Origin: Streptomyces fuscigenes
GTDB lineage: Bacteria; Actinomycetota; Actinomycetes; Streptomycetales; Streptomycetaceae
DNA length: 38,367 nucleotides
Reading direction: 5' to 3'
Assembly: GCF_021556455.1 (NCBI RefSeq)
Contig: NZ_JAKGCV010000012.1
Location: forward strand, 1-38,367
The first letter of the stretch is position 1. Each line of letters starts with the position of its first letter. Shown here piece by piece: positions 1 to 9,085 of this stretch. The translations under genes were made by a program, and so were the position numbers. The notes under the pieces were generated by a model. That model saw nothing but the letters and a program-made list of their open reading frames with translations, did not search any database and was not told the origin of the DNA.

Positions 1-3000
1 GCACGGGCCCCGGCGCCTGCCCGAGGCCGAGTGGCTGCGCCAGCCGCAGTGGGTGCGCCTGCGCCGCGCGTCGACGACCGGACGCGCCACCTCCCGCCTC
101 CTCGTCGTGCTGACGCACCGGCCCCTGCCGCCGGACGCGCTGCGGCCGTTCGAGGACCTGTACGCGCACGTGGTGCGGGCGTCGACGGGCCCGGAGTTCG
201 AACGTGTCGGCGACGGCGCGTACCGGCTCGACCCGGCGGACCCGGACCAGGTGGGCCGGCTGCTCGACGCCGTCGGCGAGCGCGGGCGGGCCGGGGCCGA
301 CTGGCTGCACGCCCTGCCCCTCGCCCTGACGGGCACACCCGGCCCGGACACCCTGGAACGGGCCCGGCACGCCTGCCTCGACACTCCCGCCGCGCTGCTG
401 CGGGCGCTGGCCGGGCGGCGCGGGGCACCCGCGGTGCGTCCCTGGTGGGTGTCGTACGGGGCGCGCCCGGTCGACGGTCCCGTCGTCCGGCCGGAGGCGG
501 GCCTGCTGGCGGGCGCGGCCACCGTGCCCGGGCAGGAGGGACTGGCACGAGGCCGCTGGGTCGACGTGCCGACCGGCGACCTGCGCGACAGCGCGGACGC
601 CCTCGCGGCGCTGCTGGCCGGCAGCCACGCCGGTTCCGAACCAGCCGGCCACGGCACGGGCGACGCGATCGACACCGGCAGCGCGGGCGACACGGACGGC
701 GAGGGCGGGACAGGTGGCACGGGCGACGCGGCCGTGACCGCCGGTCATCTGGCGCTGCGTCAGGGATTCTGGTGGCGCCTCACCACGCTCCCGGTGGCCG
801 CGGACCCGGGCCCCGGCGGGCCCGCCCCGCACCAGGGCTCCGGCGACCACCTCGTCCTCGGCGGCACGGGCGGCATCGGGACGGCCGCCGCGCGGTGGCT
901 GCTGGAGCGAACGGACGGCCGGGTGCTGCTGCTGGCCCGCCGCCCCCTCCTGCCCGACGCCCTGCGGCCGTGGGCACAGCGCGTGGATCTCGTGCGGGCC
1001 GACCTCGCCGCCGACGACCTCGACGCGGTCCTCGCGGAGATCGGTGCGCGTACGACGGCCCTGGCCTGCGTCGTGCACGCGGCGGGCGTGCCCGCGGGCG
1101 CGCTGGTGGCGCTGCGCGATCCCGCCGCGGCACGCGCCGGGACGGCGGCCCGGATGCGGGGGGCGCTCCTGGTGGAGCGGGTCGTGGCGCGGTACTCCCC
1201 GGCGACGGTGCTCCACTGCTCGTCGATGTCGGCGCTGCTGGGCGGGGTGGGCCAGTTCGACTACGCCGCGTCGGCCGGGCTCCTCGACGCCTTCGCCGGG
1301 TACGCCGCCGGTCCGGCGGACCGCACCGCGCGCATCGCCGTCGACTGGGACGTGTGGCGCGAGGCCGGCATGGCGCTGCGCGTGCCCGCGGCGGACGCCC
1401 GGCACCGCGCGCACCTCGCGTACGGGCTGGACACGGCGGAGGGCATGCGCGTCCTTGACCGGGCGTTCGCACTTCAACTCCCGCACCTGCTCGTGTCGGC
1501 CACGGAGCTGGCGGCGTCCCGGGCGTTCTACGAGGGCGCGCCGGTGCGGCCCGCCGGGCCCGCCCGCGCGGACGCCGAGGACGCCGCCGGCCGGACGGGC
1601 CTCGCGGCGGGCGCCCCCAACGAGGCCCTCCCGGGGCGAGCGGCTCCTCCGGTCACGGCCGACTCCGGCCGGGGCACGGCCGCGCCGGCCGTGCCGGGGA
1701 GTGCCCGTGACCCGTTCTCCGGTGCGGGCACCACGACGGGGGCGGCCGGGTCACCCGTACCGTCCGGTCCACCCGTACCCGCCGGGTCGCCCGTACCGTC
1801 CGGTCCACCCGCACCCGCCGGGCCGCTCGGGCCGGAGGCGGCGGGCCTGCTGGAGGAGTGGCTGCGGGACCTGCTCGGTGTGGACTCGATCGACCCGGAG
1901 GCCGACCTCTACGACCTGGGGGCCGACTCCCTCACCATGCTCGACCTGATCAGCGAGGTGAAGCGGCACTTCGACGTGGAGCTGGAACTCTCCCGGCTCA
2001 GCCACCGCGTGAGCCTGGCCGAGATCCTCGCGGAGCTGCGCTCCTCGGCAGGGGCGGCAGCGGCGGGCGCCGAGAACGCGGCGCGGGTGTTCCCGGCCGG
2101 CCCTGCCGCCGGGGATAACGCCGCGCCCTTCAGGAAAGGCACCGCGGACCCCGGCGCGGACACCGCCGGGAGCGCGGCGGGCTCCGCCGGACCGGGGACC
2201 CGCCGCGGAGCGACCCCCGAGGGCGCGGAAAGCACCGGGGCGGGCGCCGGCGCGAGCGGGGACAGCGCCCGGATCGAGTGGTGGCAACAGGGCGCCGGGG
2301 AGAGCAGGGACGGTGTGCGGATCGAGACGTGGCAGCAGGGCACCGGGCCCGGCGTCCTGTGTCTCGTGCATCCGGTCGGCGGGGACGTCCAGGCCTACCG
2401 TCCGCTGGTCTCGGCGCTGGGGCCCCGGGCCACGGTGTGCCTGATCGCCGACCCGGCCCTGCGTGATCCCGCCGCCCCGGAGTGGTCCCTGACCGAGCGG
2501 GCGGAGCGCTACCTGGCCGCTCTGCGGGCACGCTTCCCCGGCGACCCGGCACACCACCGGGTCGCGGGCTGGTCGTTCGGCGCCTGGGTCGCACTGGAGA
2601 TGGCGCGCCTCGCCGAGTCGCGGGGGCGGGCGTTCGGGGGGATCGACCTGATCGACCCGCCGGCCCCGGACTCGGGACCGCTCCACCAGCGCTACGGCGA
2701 CGACGCGCTGCGCACGCTGTTCGCCGCCGAACTCGCCCAGGCCGGCCCGGGCGGGGAGCGCCGGGGCGGCGAGGAGGCCCGCTCTTACGCGGACCGGCTC
2801 GCCCGGTGCTGCCGTGCCAACCTCCGTGCCATGGCCGGCCACCGGGTGCGGCCCGCCACCGGCACGCCCGCCCGTGTGTGGCTGGCGTCCCGCCCGGTCG
2901 AGGGGCTGCCGGCGCCGCTCCCGCTGCCGGAGCTGCGCGAGCGGTGGGCGCGGTACGTGGCACGGCCACAGGCCCTCCGGGTGCTGGACGCCACGCACTA

Positions 3001-3085
3001 CGGCATCGTGCGCGGCGAGCACGCCCGGACGCTGGCCGCGGCCATCGACGGGCCCGCGGCGGACGACGGACCGGGCGTCACATGA
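1..3085 (+). CDS. C-terminal part of a modular polyketide/hybrid megasynthase: KR-like domain, ACP, thioesterase (5' end outside window)
   Basis: The reading frame is open from base 2, so the start lies upstream. Domains seen: a KR structural half and Rossmann half (glycine motif GGTGGIG near base 862), an ACP with the phosphopantetheine site LGADSL (near base 1917), and a type I thioesterase with GWSFGAW (near base 2570) and a catalytic His in ATHYGIV. These would release the finished chain. The KR looks impaired: the residue four after the Tyr in FDYAASAG is Ala, where active KRs have Asn, and the usual Lys of the KxxGA motif is Arg (RMRGA). Linkers are long and Pro/Gly/Ala-rich and contain a 36-bp tandem duplication. 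Its stop overlaps a possible ATG (ATGA, base 3082) in frame with the downstream dioxygenase. Which pathway it belongs to cannot be told from here. Confidence 0.88.
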   Translation, partial: HGPRRLPEAEWLRQPQWVRLRRASTTGRATSRLLVVLTHRPLPPDALRPFEDLYAHVVRASTGPEFERVGDGAYRLDPADPDQVGRLLDAVGERGRAGADWLHALPLALTGTPGPDTLERARHACLDTPAALLRALAGRRGAPAVRPWWVSYGARPVDGPVVRPEAGLLAGAATVPGQEGLARGRWVDVPTGDLRDSADALAALLAGSHAGSEPAGHGTGDAIDTGSAGDTDGEGGTGGTGDAAVTAGHLALRQGFWWRLTTLPVAADPGPGGPAPHQGSGDHLVLGGTGGIGTAAARWLLERTDGRVLLLARRPLLPDALRPWAQRVDLVRADLAADDLDAVLAEIGARTTALACVVHAAGVPAGALVALRDPAAARAGTAARMRGALLVERVVARYSPATVLHCSSMSALLGGVGQFDYAASAGLLDAFAGYAAGPADRTARIAVDWDVWREAGMALRVPAADARHRAHLAYGLDTAEGMRVLDRAFALQLPHLLVSATELAASRAFYEGAPVRPAGPARADAEDAAGRTGLAAGAPNEALPGRAAPPVTADSGRGTAAPAVPGSARDPFSGAGTTTGAAGSPVPSGPPVPAGSPVPSGPPAPAGPLGPEAAGLLEEWLRDLLGVDSIDPEADLYDLGADSLTMLDLISEVKRHFDVELELSRLSHRVSLAEILAELRSSAGAAAAGAENAARVFPAGPAAGDNAAPFRKGTADPGADTAGSAAGSAGPGTRRGATPEGAESTGAGAGASGDSARIEWWQQGAGESRDGVRIETWQQGTGPGVLCLVHPVGGDVQAYRPLVSALGPRATVCLIADPALRDPAAPEWSLTERAERYLAALRARFPGDPAHHRVAGWSFGAWVALEMARLAESRGRAFGGIDLIDPPAPDSGPLHQRYGDDALRTLFAAELAQAGPGGERRGGEEARSYADRLARCCRANLRAMAGHRVRPATGTPARVWLASRPVEGLPAPLPLPELRERWARYVARPQALRVLDATHYGIVRGEHARTLAAAIDGPAADDGPGVT
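1748..1819 (+). repeat. 36-bp tandem duplication in the KR-ACP linker
   Basis: Two 36-bp units (1748-1783 and 1784-1819) encode GSPVPSGPPVPA and GSPVPSGPPAPA. It is an in-frame Pro-rich linker repeat, probably only a flexible spacer. Confidence 0.85.
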
Positions 3086-3199
3086 GCGGCACGCCCCGGC
3101 GGGAGCCGGCGGCGGGCACGTCCCGCCCGCCGGCCCGCCGCTCGCAGCTCCCCGTCGAAAGCAATGCCCACCCACCCACCGCCCCGCTTCCGCACCCCC

Positions 3200-3241
3200 G
3201 CAAGCCGCAAGCCGCAAGCCGCAAGCCGCAACCGGCAACCC
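3200..3241 (+). repeat. 7-bp tandem repeat (GCAAGCC) upstream of the dioxygenase gene
   Basis: Four perfect GCAAGCC units (3200-3227) are followed by two variants (GCAACCG, GCAACCC). They lie in the 263-base stretch between the megasynthase stop and the dioxygenase start. This stretch has no stop in the dioxygenase frame from the ATG at 3082, but its translation is low-complexity (His, Pro, Thr) and looks non-coding. Confidence 0.85.
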
Positions 3242-3348
3242 GTGAACCGCACGCGACCACACAGGTCCAGGCCCGCATCCACACTCACACCCACGCCCAC
3301 GCCCCGGCCTCCCGATCGGCCGGGCACCCGCCGCACACCGGAGGACCC

Positions 3349-4221
3349 ATGGAGACCTACGAACTCGAAGCCGTCGAACGCGTCACCACCCGGCCGCCGC
3401 GCGACTTCCGTACCCTCCGCGTACGCTCCCTGACGCCGGTCGTCGGGGCCGAGGTCAGCGGTCTCGACCTGTCCCGCGAGCTGACGGACGAGCAACTGGG
3501 CGAGCTGAGGCAGGCGTTCCTCGACCACCATGTCCTCGTCTTCCGCGACCAGCACATCACGCAGGAGGACCACCTGCGCCTCGCCGGCCACTTCGGCGAG
3601 CTGCGGCCGGTCAACCCGCCCCCGCCCGAGGGCGATCCGCACATCCTGGAGATCAGCACCACCCCCGAGGCCGCCAACGTCGCCGGCAACGGCTGGCACA
3701 CCGACGGATCGGCGGACGCCGAGCCGTCGCTCGGCTCGATGCTGTATCTCAAGCGGATACCGGAGCCGGGCAGCGGCGGCGACACCCTGTTCGCCAACAT
3801 GCACCTGGCCTACGAGATGCTGTCGCCCGCCCTGCGGGAGATGCTGGACGGGCTCACGGCGATCCACGACGGCCTGGCGGCCTTCGGCAGCCAGACGCCG
3901 CCCGCCGGGTACGTGGCGCCGCGCAGCGAGCACCCGCTCGTGGTGCGCCACCCGGAGACCGACCGCAAGCTGCTGTACGTCAATCCCGCCTACACCACCC
4001 GCATCCCCCAGCTGTCGGAGGAGGAGAGCCGCGCGGTCCTGGATCTGCTGTTCGCCGTGACGGCGCGACGCCCGGTCCTGAGCTGCCGGGTCCGCTGGGA
4101 GCCCGACACCCTGGTGTTCTGGGACAACCGCTGCGTGCAGCACCACGCGACGTACGACTACTACCCGTACACGCGCTACGGGCAGCGCATCGCGATCAAC
4201 GGCGGCCCGCTCAAGGCCTGA
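3349..4221 (+). CDS. TauD/TfdA-family Fe(II)/2-oxoglutarate-dependent dioxygenase
   Basis: A 290-residue protein of normal length for the TauD family, which oxidises small molecules with Fe(II), 2-oxoglutarate and O2. Visible metal ligands are the HxD pair in GWHTDGS (near residue 121) and a distal His in RCVQHHATYDY near the C-terminus. A basic residue suited to 2-oxoglutarate binding lies in GQRIAING. The chosen ATG follows GGAGGA at 3340-3345; an earlier in-frame ATG at 3082 overlaps the megasynthase stop but would add 89 low-complexity residues. Lying directly after a chain-releasing thioesterase, it is likely a tailoring hydroxylase of that pathway, although sulfonate-type substrates cannot be excluded. 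Confidence 0.87.
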   Translation: METYELEAVERVTTRPPRDFRTLRVRSLTPVVGAEVSGLDLSRELTDEQLGELRQAFLDHHVLVFRDQHITQEDHLRLAGHFGELRPVNPPPPEGDPHILEISTTPEAANVAGNGWHTDGSADAEPSLGSMLYLKRIPEPGSGGDTLFANMHLAYEMLSPALREMLDGLTAIHDGLAAFGSQTPPAGYVAPRSEHPLVVRHPETDRKLLYVNPAYTTRIPQLSEEESRAVLDLLFAVTARRPVLSCRVRWEPDTLVFWDNRCVQHHATYDYYPYTRYGQRIAINGGPLKA

Positions 4222-4547
4222 TCCCCGCCCCGCACCAGGGTCTTTCGTTCGGATCAGGTCGGATCAGGGGGGTGCCCCCGGCCGGAGGTCGGGGGAAGGG
4301 TCCGGTGCCGTGCATCGCAAGGCGGAGGAGGGAGCCGACGCGGAGCGTCGGGGACCGACGACAACCCCGCGAGGTGCGGTGCCCGGGGCACGCGAGCCCG
4401 GCAAGATCCCAACGAGAGGCCCCAGTACTGCAACGGTCTTTGCCATGACGGTTGCAGTACTGGGGCAGGTATCGAAAGCGCAGGTCATCGGGCAACACTT
4501 CCGAAATGACATGCGATCTCTGCCTGGTCGTGCTGGGATCAATCGCC
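4222..4547. other. Non-coding stretch with short repeats and an inverted repeat
   Basis: No convincing gene. It holds a 10-bp near-duplication (GGATCAGGTC then GGATCAGGGG, about 4250-4270) and the inverted repeat at 4419-4466. The base composition from about 4400 on is less GC-rich than the flanking genes, consistent with inserted DNA. Confidence 0.5.
4419..4466. repeat. Perfect 16-bp inverted repeat with 16-base spacer
   Basis: The left arm (4419-4434, GCCCCAGTACTGCAAC) is the exact reverse complement of the right arm (4451-4466). After one mismatch three more pairs can form, leaving a loop of about 8 bases. It could be a terminator for the dioxygenase, a mobile-element end or a small palindromic element. 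The truncated transposase 1 kb downstream favours a mobile origin, but this is inference. Confidence 0.8.
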
Positions 4548-5354
4548 ATGAATGATCGTTTCCTTGATGAAGCCGACGTGCTGGATCGGATGGAGCGGAA
4601 CCTGGCGGGACACGCCTGTCATTTGCACCGGAGTCTGCCCGGCGCGACCGTCACAGAGGCCGGTGACGTCCTGGTCGCGGACAGCGGCCTGGACGACGAC
4701 ACGTTCAACATCGTCGCCGCGGCCCGCTTCGCCGCCGCTGACGTCACAGCCCGTATCACTGAGACCGCGGAGACCCTGGTCGGTACGGGCCGTCCGTTCT
4801 CCTGGTGGGTGGGGCCCGCCTCGACACCGGCCGACCTCTCCGCCCGCCTGACGGCTGCCGGCCTGCCGGTCTCCGAACGGGAGACGGCGATGTGGGCCGA
4901 ACTGGACGACGCTCTGCCGCCTCTCGCCGTTCCGGGTCTGGACATCCGGACGGTGACCACGCGCGAACAGCTCGCGGACTACGCCACGGTCCTCGCCGCG
5001 AACTGGCATCCACCTGCCGAGACCGTCCGGCAGTTCTTCGCCCGGTCCGCTCCGCAGGCGCTCGCCGTGACCTGCCCGGCCCGGTACCTGGTGGGCTACC
5101 TGGAGAACAGCCCGGTCTGCTCCGCCGAGGTGTTCCACCACGCGGGAGTCGCCGGCATCTACAACATCTCCACCCTGACCGCCCACCGCCGACGTGGCTA
5201 CGGCGGAGCCATCACGCTCGCGGCCCTTCACGCAGCCCGCGAGCGAGACCACCGCATCGCGGTCCTGCAGGCGTCAGCCGACGGAGAGCCTGTTTACCGC
5301 CGTCTGGGGTTCCGCGCCTGCGGCCAGTTCGTCGAACATGCCATCAACGCCTGA
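4548..5354 (+). CDS. GNAT-family N-acetyltransferase
   Basis: A 268-residue protein whose C-terminal third is a GNAT acetyltransferase fold. The acetyl-CoA pyrophosphate loop is seen as [10 protein letters not shown] (near residue 220), followed by the typical [14 protein letters not shown] segment. The N-terminal half is not specific. The ATG at 4548 was chosen because the mature-looking protein begins there; only a weak purine stretch precedes it. The substrate is unknown (amine of a small molecule, antibiotic or protein). It lies between an inverted repeat and a transposase remnant, so it may have arrived with mobile DNA. Confidence 0.8.
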   Translation: MNDRFLDEADVLDRMERNLAGHACHLHRSLPGATVTEAGDVLVADSGLDDDTFNIVAAARFAAADVTARITETAETLVGTGRPFSWWVGPASTPADLSARLTAAGLPVSERETAMWAELDDALPPLAVPGLDIRTVTTREQLADYATVLAANWHPPAETVRQFFARSAPQALAVTCPARYLVGYLENSPVCSAEVFHHAGVAGIYNISTLTAHRRRGYGGAITLAALHAARERDHRIAVLQASADGEPVYRRLGFRACGQFVEHAINA

Positions 5355-5398
5355 ACCGCCACGACTCCACGGACGTCCGCCATCCCTGAGCAAGCCGG

Positions 5399-5895
5399 TC
5401 ACAGCCTTTCATTGACGGCCGCTACGAGGACAGTGGCCTGGTAGCGGCCCGCGAGTCTGCCGCATCTCGTGGTCACGGCCCGGCTCCTTTTGAGCCGGTC
5501 GATACCGCACTCGACGGCATGCCGAGCCTTGTAGTCCTCAGCGTTGAACCCGGTCGGCCGACCCCCGCGGGAGCCGCGCCTCTTGCGGTGGCGCTGCTGG
5601 TCGGCCGTGTCCGGGCCGGTGCAGGGGATACCGCGCCGGCGCAGGCAGGCGCGGTTCTTACGGGAGGCGTACGCCCAGTCCGAGCGCACCCGGCCGGGGC
5701 GGACGGGCGGCGGGCCCGGCCCGAGGCGGCGCACCCGGGCTCTCTCCAGCACGGGCTCGAACTGTGGCGCGTCGCCGCGCTGCCCTGCCGTAACCACGAT
5801 CGGCATGGGCCTCTGTCCCTGCTCGACCGCCAGGTGCAACGTGGTGGTGAACCCGCCGCGCGGCCTACCCAGCCCATGGTCCGCGGGCCGGTGGG
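5399..5895 (-). pseudogene. C-terminal fragment of an IS5-family DDE transposase
   Basis: The minus-strand frame reads LGRPRGGFTT, TAGQRGDAPQFEPVLE, SDWAYASRKNR and ends KARHAVECGIDRLKRSR ... VAAVNERL before a TGA. This is the second half of an IS5-type (DDE) transposase; the catalytic Glu region HAVECGIDRLK is kept. The N-terminal part, including the first catalytic Asp region and helix-turn-helix, is missing: homology stops near base 5890, where the stop region of the DCC-family gene begins. It cannot encode an active transposase. The exact upstream boundary is approximate. Confidence 0.85.
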
Positions 5896-5898
5896 GAG

Positions 5899-6288
5899 CT
5901 ACGCGCCCGGCGCCCGCCCCGGCGGCACCGCGCACGCCGGGGTGCCGCCGGGCAGCCGGGCGCGGTTGGCCGCGACCAGCCGGTAGGCGCCGTGGGCGAT
6001 CCAGCGCACCGGCGGCAGCGTGAGCAGCGCGCCGACGACGGGCCAGGCACCCCCGCAGCGCATCAGCAGCTTCGCCACGGCCTGCGCCCCGCCGAGGACC
6101 GTCCCCGCGGGGGTGACCCACAGCACCTCGTACTGCGCGCGCTCCGCCGTCGTCCCGAGCGCGTCGAGGTCGGCGAACTGCCAGGGCGTCATGTCGCAGT
6201 CGGGCCGCAGGCGCCGCTCGGCGAACTCCACGCATGTCGTGCAGAAGGCGCAGTCCCCGTCGTAGACGAGGACGGATCTGTTCCTCAT
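5899..6288 (-). CDS. DCC-family (DUF393) thiol-disulfide oxidoreductase-like protein
   Basis: A 129-residue protein beginning [16 protein letters not shown]. The DxxCxxC signature (DGDCAFC, residues about 10-16) that names the DCC/DUF393 family is present and gives a possible redox-active CxxC. The middle segment [21 protein letters not shown] is typical of the family. The ATG at 6288 is chosen because family members start just before the YDGDC motif. It lies 40 bases after the stop of the SDR gene on the same strand, so the two may be co-transcribed. The stop codon lies almost exactly at the edge of the transposase fragment, so the last residues may have been altered by the insertion. Physiological role unknown. 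Confidence 0.85.
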   Translation of the reverse strand: MRNRSVLVYDGDCAFCTTCVEFAERRLRPDCDMTPWQFADLDALGTTAERAQYEVLWVTPAGTVLGGAQAVAKLLMRCGGAWPVVGALLTLPPVRWIAHGAYRLVAANRARLPGGTPACAVPPGRAPGA

Positions 6289-6328
6289 GTCCGCATTATG
6301 CGCGCAGCCGCGGGCACGGCCGCGCCAC

Positions 6329-7216
6329 TCACCCGGCGCGGACCCCGGCGGGCGCCTGTCCGATCTGGGCACCGTCCGGGAAGTCAGTCGAGCGCGACAG
6401 CTCCTCCCACGCGGCGAGGTCCGCGTCGACGGCCGCGCGTCCGGCCCGTACCAGGCGCAGCCCGTCCGAGCCGAGCACCAGGTGCGCGGGCGGCCGGGGC
6501 AGGTCGACGACGGCGAGCAGCGCTGCGGCGGCCTTCGCCGGGTCGCCGAGCTGACGGCCGTCGGCTGCCGAGCGGGCCGCGCGGATCGGCTCGAACAGCG
6601 CGTCGTAGTCGGGGAGGAAGCGGGGCGCGCGGACCATGGAGCGGCCGGCCCAGGCGGTGCGGAAGGAACCGGGCGCGATCGTGGTCACGTGGATGCCGAA
6701 GCCGGCGACTTCCTTGCCGACGGCCTCCAGCAGCCCCTCCACGGCGTACTTGCTGCCGCAGTAGGCGGAGACGCCGGGGAACGAGGCGAGCCCGCCCATC
6801 GAGCTGACCGCCAGGACGTGCCCGCGGCGCCGGGCCCGCATGTACGGCAGAACGGCCTGCACGGTGGCGGCGGTGCCGAAGACGTTGACCTCGAACTGGG
6901 CTCGCAGCATCGCGAGGGGCGTCTCCTCGAAGACGCCTTCGAGCCCGTAGCCCGCGCTCGCGACGAGTACGTCGATCGGGCCCACGCCCTCCTCGACGTC
7001 TCGCACGGTACGCGCGACCGCCTCGTCGTCGGTGATGTCGAGGAGGCGCGCGTGGGCACGCCCGGGAGCGAGCGCCTCGAAGGCGGCGCCGTCCTCCGGG
7101 CGCCGGACGGTGCCGGCCACGGTGTGGCCGGCCTCCAGGGCGCCCTGGGCGAAGGCGCGGCCGAGGCCGCTGCTGACGCCGGTGATCAGGAAGGTCTTGC
7201 GGGTCGGCCGGGTCAT
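6329..7216 (-). CDS. Short-chain dehydrogenase/reductase (SDR), classical type
   Basis: A 295-residue NAD(P)-dependent oxidoreductase. The cofactor motif TGVSSGLG lies at residues 12-19, followed by Ser139 (AVSSMGG) and the catalytic Tyr152-x-x-x-Lys156 (AYCGSKYA). Length and C-terminal region fit the group often annotated as oxidoreductases acting on carbonyl or alcohol substrates. It is divergent from a TetR regulator with a long palindrome between them, so repression by that regulator and induction by a substrate-like ligand is the likely control. Substrate unknown. Confidence 0.92.
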   Translation of the reverse strand: MTRPTRKTFLITGVSSGLGRAFAQGALEAGHTVAGTVRRPEDGAAFEALAPGRAHARLLDITDDEAVARTVRDVEEGVGPIDVLVASAGYGLEGVFEETPLAMLRAQFEVNVFGTAATVQAVLPYMRARRRGHVLAVSSMGGLASFPGVSAYCGSKYAVEGLLEAVGKEVAGFGIHVTTIAPGSFRTAWAGRSMVRAPRFLPDYDALFEPIRAARSAADGRQLGDPAKAAAALLAVVDLPRPPAHLVLGSDGLRLVRAGRAAVDADLAAWEELSRSTDFPDGAQIGQAPAGVRAG

Positions 7217-7262
7217 GGCGTGACTCCCCCTCGGTCGGGGACGAACAGGGACGCCTTCGAGT

Positions 7263-7296
7263 CTACATCGTGCAGATTTTTTTCTGCACTCTGTAG
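7263..7296. promoter_or_regulatory. Palindromic operator between SDR and TetR genes
   Basis: Arms 7263-7276 (CTACATCGTGCAGA) and 7283-7296 (TCTGCACTCTGTAG) are complementary at 12 of 14 positions around a 6-base T-rich centre. It is the only AT-rich patch in the 151-base divergent intergenic region, and its size suits a TetR dimer or pair of dimers. It is inferred to be the binding site of the adjacent TetR protein, controlling both genes. Confidence 0.78.
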
Positions 7297-7367
7297 ATTC
7301 TTCTCGGGGCGGGTAGGCTCTGGCACTCGGGCCGGCAGGGCCCCGGGCGAGAGGAGAGGCTGGCCGG

Positions 7368-8039
7368 ATGGGCAGGCGGAGCGAGACGCCACGCAAGGGG
7401 GACCTGCGCGAGCAGGCGCTCCTGGACGCCGCCGAGGAGCTGCTCGCGCGCGTCGGCCTGGAGCGGATGACCGTCGAGGACATCGCGAAGGGGGCCGGCA
7501 TCTCGCGCGGCTCGCTCTACTTCTACTTCCGCTCCAAGCAGGACGTCCTCGCGGCCCTCGTGGCCCGCACGATGATCGCCGTCCGCGAGGACGCGGCCCG
7601 GGCCGCGGAGGACACCGCGAGCCCGCCGGCCCGGTCGGTCGAGCGTGCCCTGCTGCGCACCGGGCGCATGTGGCGCGAGCACGGCACCGTGATGCGCGCG
7701 GCCGTGGAGAACGCGGCACGCAACGAGGCCGTCGGACGGTCCTGGAACGAGACGGTGGAGGTCTTCGCAGCCGCCATGCGGCAGGTCCTCGTACGCGCCG
7801 GGCTGCCCGACGGCGACGGCCCCGCCGACGCGGCCGCCGTCGCCCGCGCACTGTGCTGGATGACCGAGCGCTGCTACTACCTCGCGTACGGCGAGATCGG
7901 CGCGGCGGATGCCATCGCCACCGCCCCTTCCTCCCCTGCCGCCGGCGGCCGCGGCGACGGAGGGTCCGATCCGCTCGACCGCGCGACCGCGACGCTGCGG
8001 GAGGTCTGGCTGCGGGTGATCGCGCCGGGAGCGGTCTGA
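7368..8039 (+). CDS. TetR/AcrR-family transcriptional regulator
   Basis: A 223-residue protein with an N-terminal TetR DNA-binding domain: [14 protein letters not shown], then the helix-turn-helix [20 protein letters not shown] (about residues 44-63). The remaining residues form the ligand-binding and dimerisation part, whose inducer is unknown. It is transcribed divergently from the SDR gene and should act on the palindrome at 7263-7296. The start ATG follows a purine-rich GAGAGGAGAGG stretch. Four 12-bp repeats begin in its stop codon region. Confidence 0.92.
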   Translation: MGRRSETPRKGDLREQALLDAAEELLARVGLERMTVEDIAKGAGISRGSLYFYFRSKQDVLAALVARTMIAVREDAARAAEDTASPPARSVERALLRTGRMWREHGTVMRAAVENAARNEAVGRSWNETVEVFAAAMRQVLVRAGLPDGDGPADAAAVARALCWMTERCYYLAYGEIGAADAIATAPSSPAAGGRGDGGSDPLDRATATLREVWLRVIAPGAV

Positions 8040-8085
8040 GGAACGGGCCGAGGAACGGGACGAGGAACGGGACGAGGAACGGGCC
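8038..8085 (+). repeat. Four tandem 12-bp repeats after the TetR gene
   Basis: Units of GAGGAACGGGCC/GAGGAACGGGAC occupy 8038-8049, 8050-8061, 8062-8073 and 8074-8085; the first overlaps the TGA stop. The rest of the 254-base gap to the VOC gene shows only GC-rich sequence and no gene. Confidence 0.85.
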
Positions 8086-8293
8086 GCTCCCACCGCCGGG
8101 ACGCCGGCCCCCGCGGAGCCCACTCCTGCCCGGCCCCCTTGCCCTGCCGGCCCTTGTCGGGCGGCAGGTCCGCCCCGTGCGCCGCGTCTCCCGCGTCCCC
8201 CCGCTCCCTGACGCCCGGGGCCGGTCCCGGCGCCCGTTACCTGGGCCGCCGGGGCGGGCGCCCGGCCGCGGCCGGGCGTTCCCCCCGGGCCCC

Positions 8294-9085
8294 TCACATC
8301 CGCGGATCGGGCCTCAGGAGCGCGAACACGGCACCGAACGGGTCCGCGAGCCAGGAGATGCGGCCGACCTCGGGCACGTCCGTCGCCGGCATCAGTTCGG
8401 CGCCGCCGGCCGAGACGGCGGCCTCGACCGTGGCGTCGACGTCCGTCGCGTAGAAGTAGGGCACCCAGCGCGGGCGTTCGCCTCCCCCGCCGGCCGCGTC
8501 GCCCACGGGTGCCGCCCCGCCGAAGGACGCCTCCTCCTGGTCGCCGTCGCGCGTGCTCAGCACCCGGTAGGTCATCCCCGGCGCCTCCCGTTCCTGGCTG
8601 CGCCAGCCGAACAGGCCCTCATAGAAGGCGATGTCGCGGGCCGGGTCCGGGACGTGCAGCTCCACCCACAGCAGCGCGTTCGGTGCGGAGGCGAGTTCGA
8701 TGCCCGCTGTCCTGCCGGGCTGCCAGAGCGCGAACTCGGCGCCCTGCGGATCGGTGGCGTGGGCGAGCCGGCCGGCGTCCATGACGTCCACCGGTCCCAT
8801 CCGGACGACGCCGCCGCCCGCGCCGACGGCGGAGGCGGTGGCGTCGATGTCGTCGGTCTTGAAGTGCACCGTCCAGGCGGAGGCCGCCCCTTCCTGGGTG
8901 AGCGGTCCGAGGGCCGCCACCGTCTTTCCGCCGCTCCGGAAGAACCCGTACCCGCCCGCGTCGGGTCCCGCCGACGTGTGCCGCCAGCCGAAGACGGCTT
9001 CGTAGAACGCGGCGGCCGCCTCCGTGTCGGGGCTGCCGAGGTCGAGCCAGTTGGGCGATCCGGTACGGAACTCGGTACCGAGCAT
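8294..9085 (-). CDS. VOC-family protein with two glyoxalase/bleomycin-resistance-like domains
   Basis: A 263-residue protein made of two vicinal-oxygen-chelate modules. The first starts [22 protein letters not shown] and ends near [13 protein letters not shown]; the second runs from [22 protein letters not shown] to [15 protein letters not shown]. This layout matches the tandem VOC proteins common in actinomycetes, often hydroxylase- or resistance-related but without a defined reaction. The ATG is preceded by an exact AGGAGG (bases 9091-9096 on the complementary strand). No neighbour suggests its substrate. Confidence 0.9.
   Translation of the reverse strand: MLGTEFRTGSPNWLDLGSPDTEAAAAFYEAVFGWRHTSAGPDAGGYGFFRSGGKTVAALGPLTQEGAASAWTVHFKTDDIDATASAVGAGGGVVRMGPVDVMDAGRLAHATDPQGAEFALWQPGRTAGIELASAPNALLWVELHVPDPARDIAFYEGLFGWRSQEREAPGMTYRVLSTRDGDQEEASFGGAAPVGDAAGGGGERPRWVPYFYATDVDATVEAAVSAGGAELMPATDVPEVGRISWLADPFGAVFALLRPDPRM

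Noticed and set aside
31..1458. Arg/Pro-rich frame overlapping the megasynthase
   Set aside because: Low-complexity translation with no family pattern; the frame 2 protein has clear KR, ACP and TE domains.
3078..3284. tRNA or small RNA gene around the heptamer repeats
   Set aside because: No cloverleaf or terminator structure was found; the sequence is a simple repeat.
8139..8293. Possible small gene between TetR and VOC genes
   Set aside because: Only Arg/Pro-rich frames without ribosome sites were seen.
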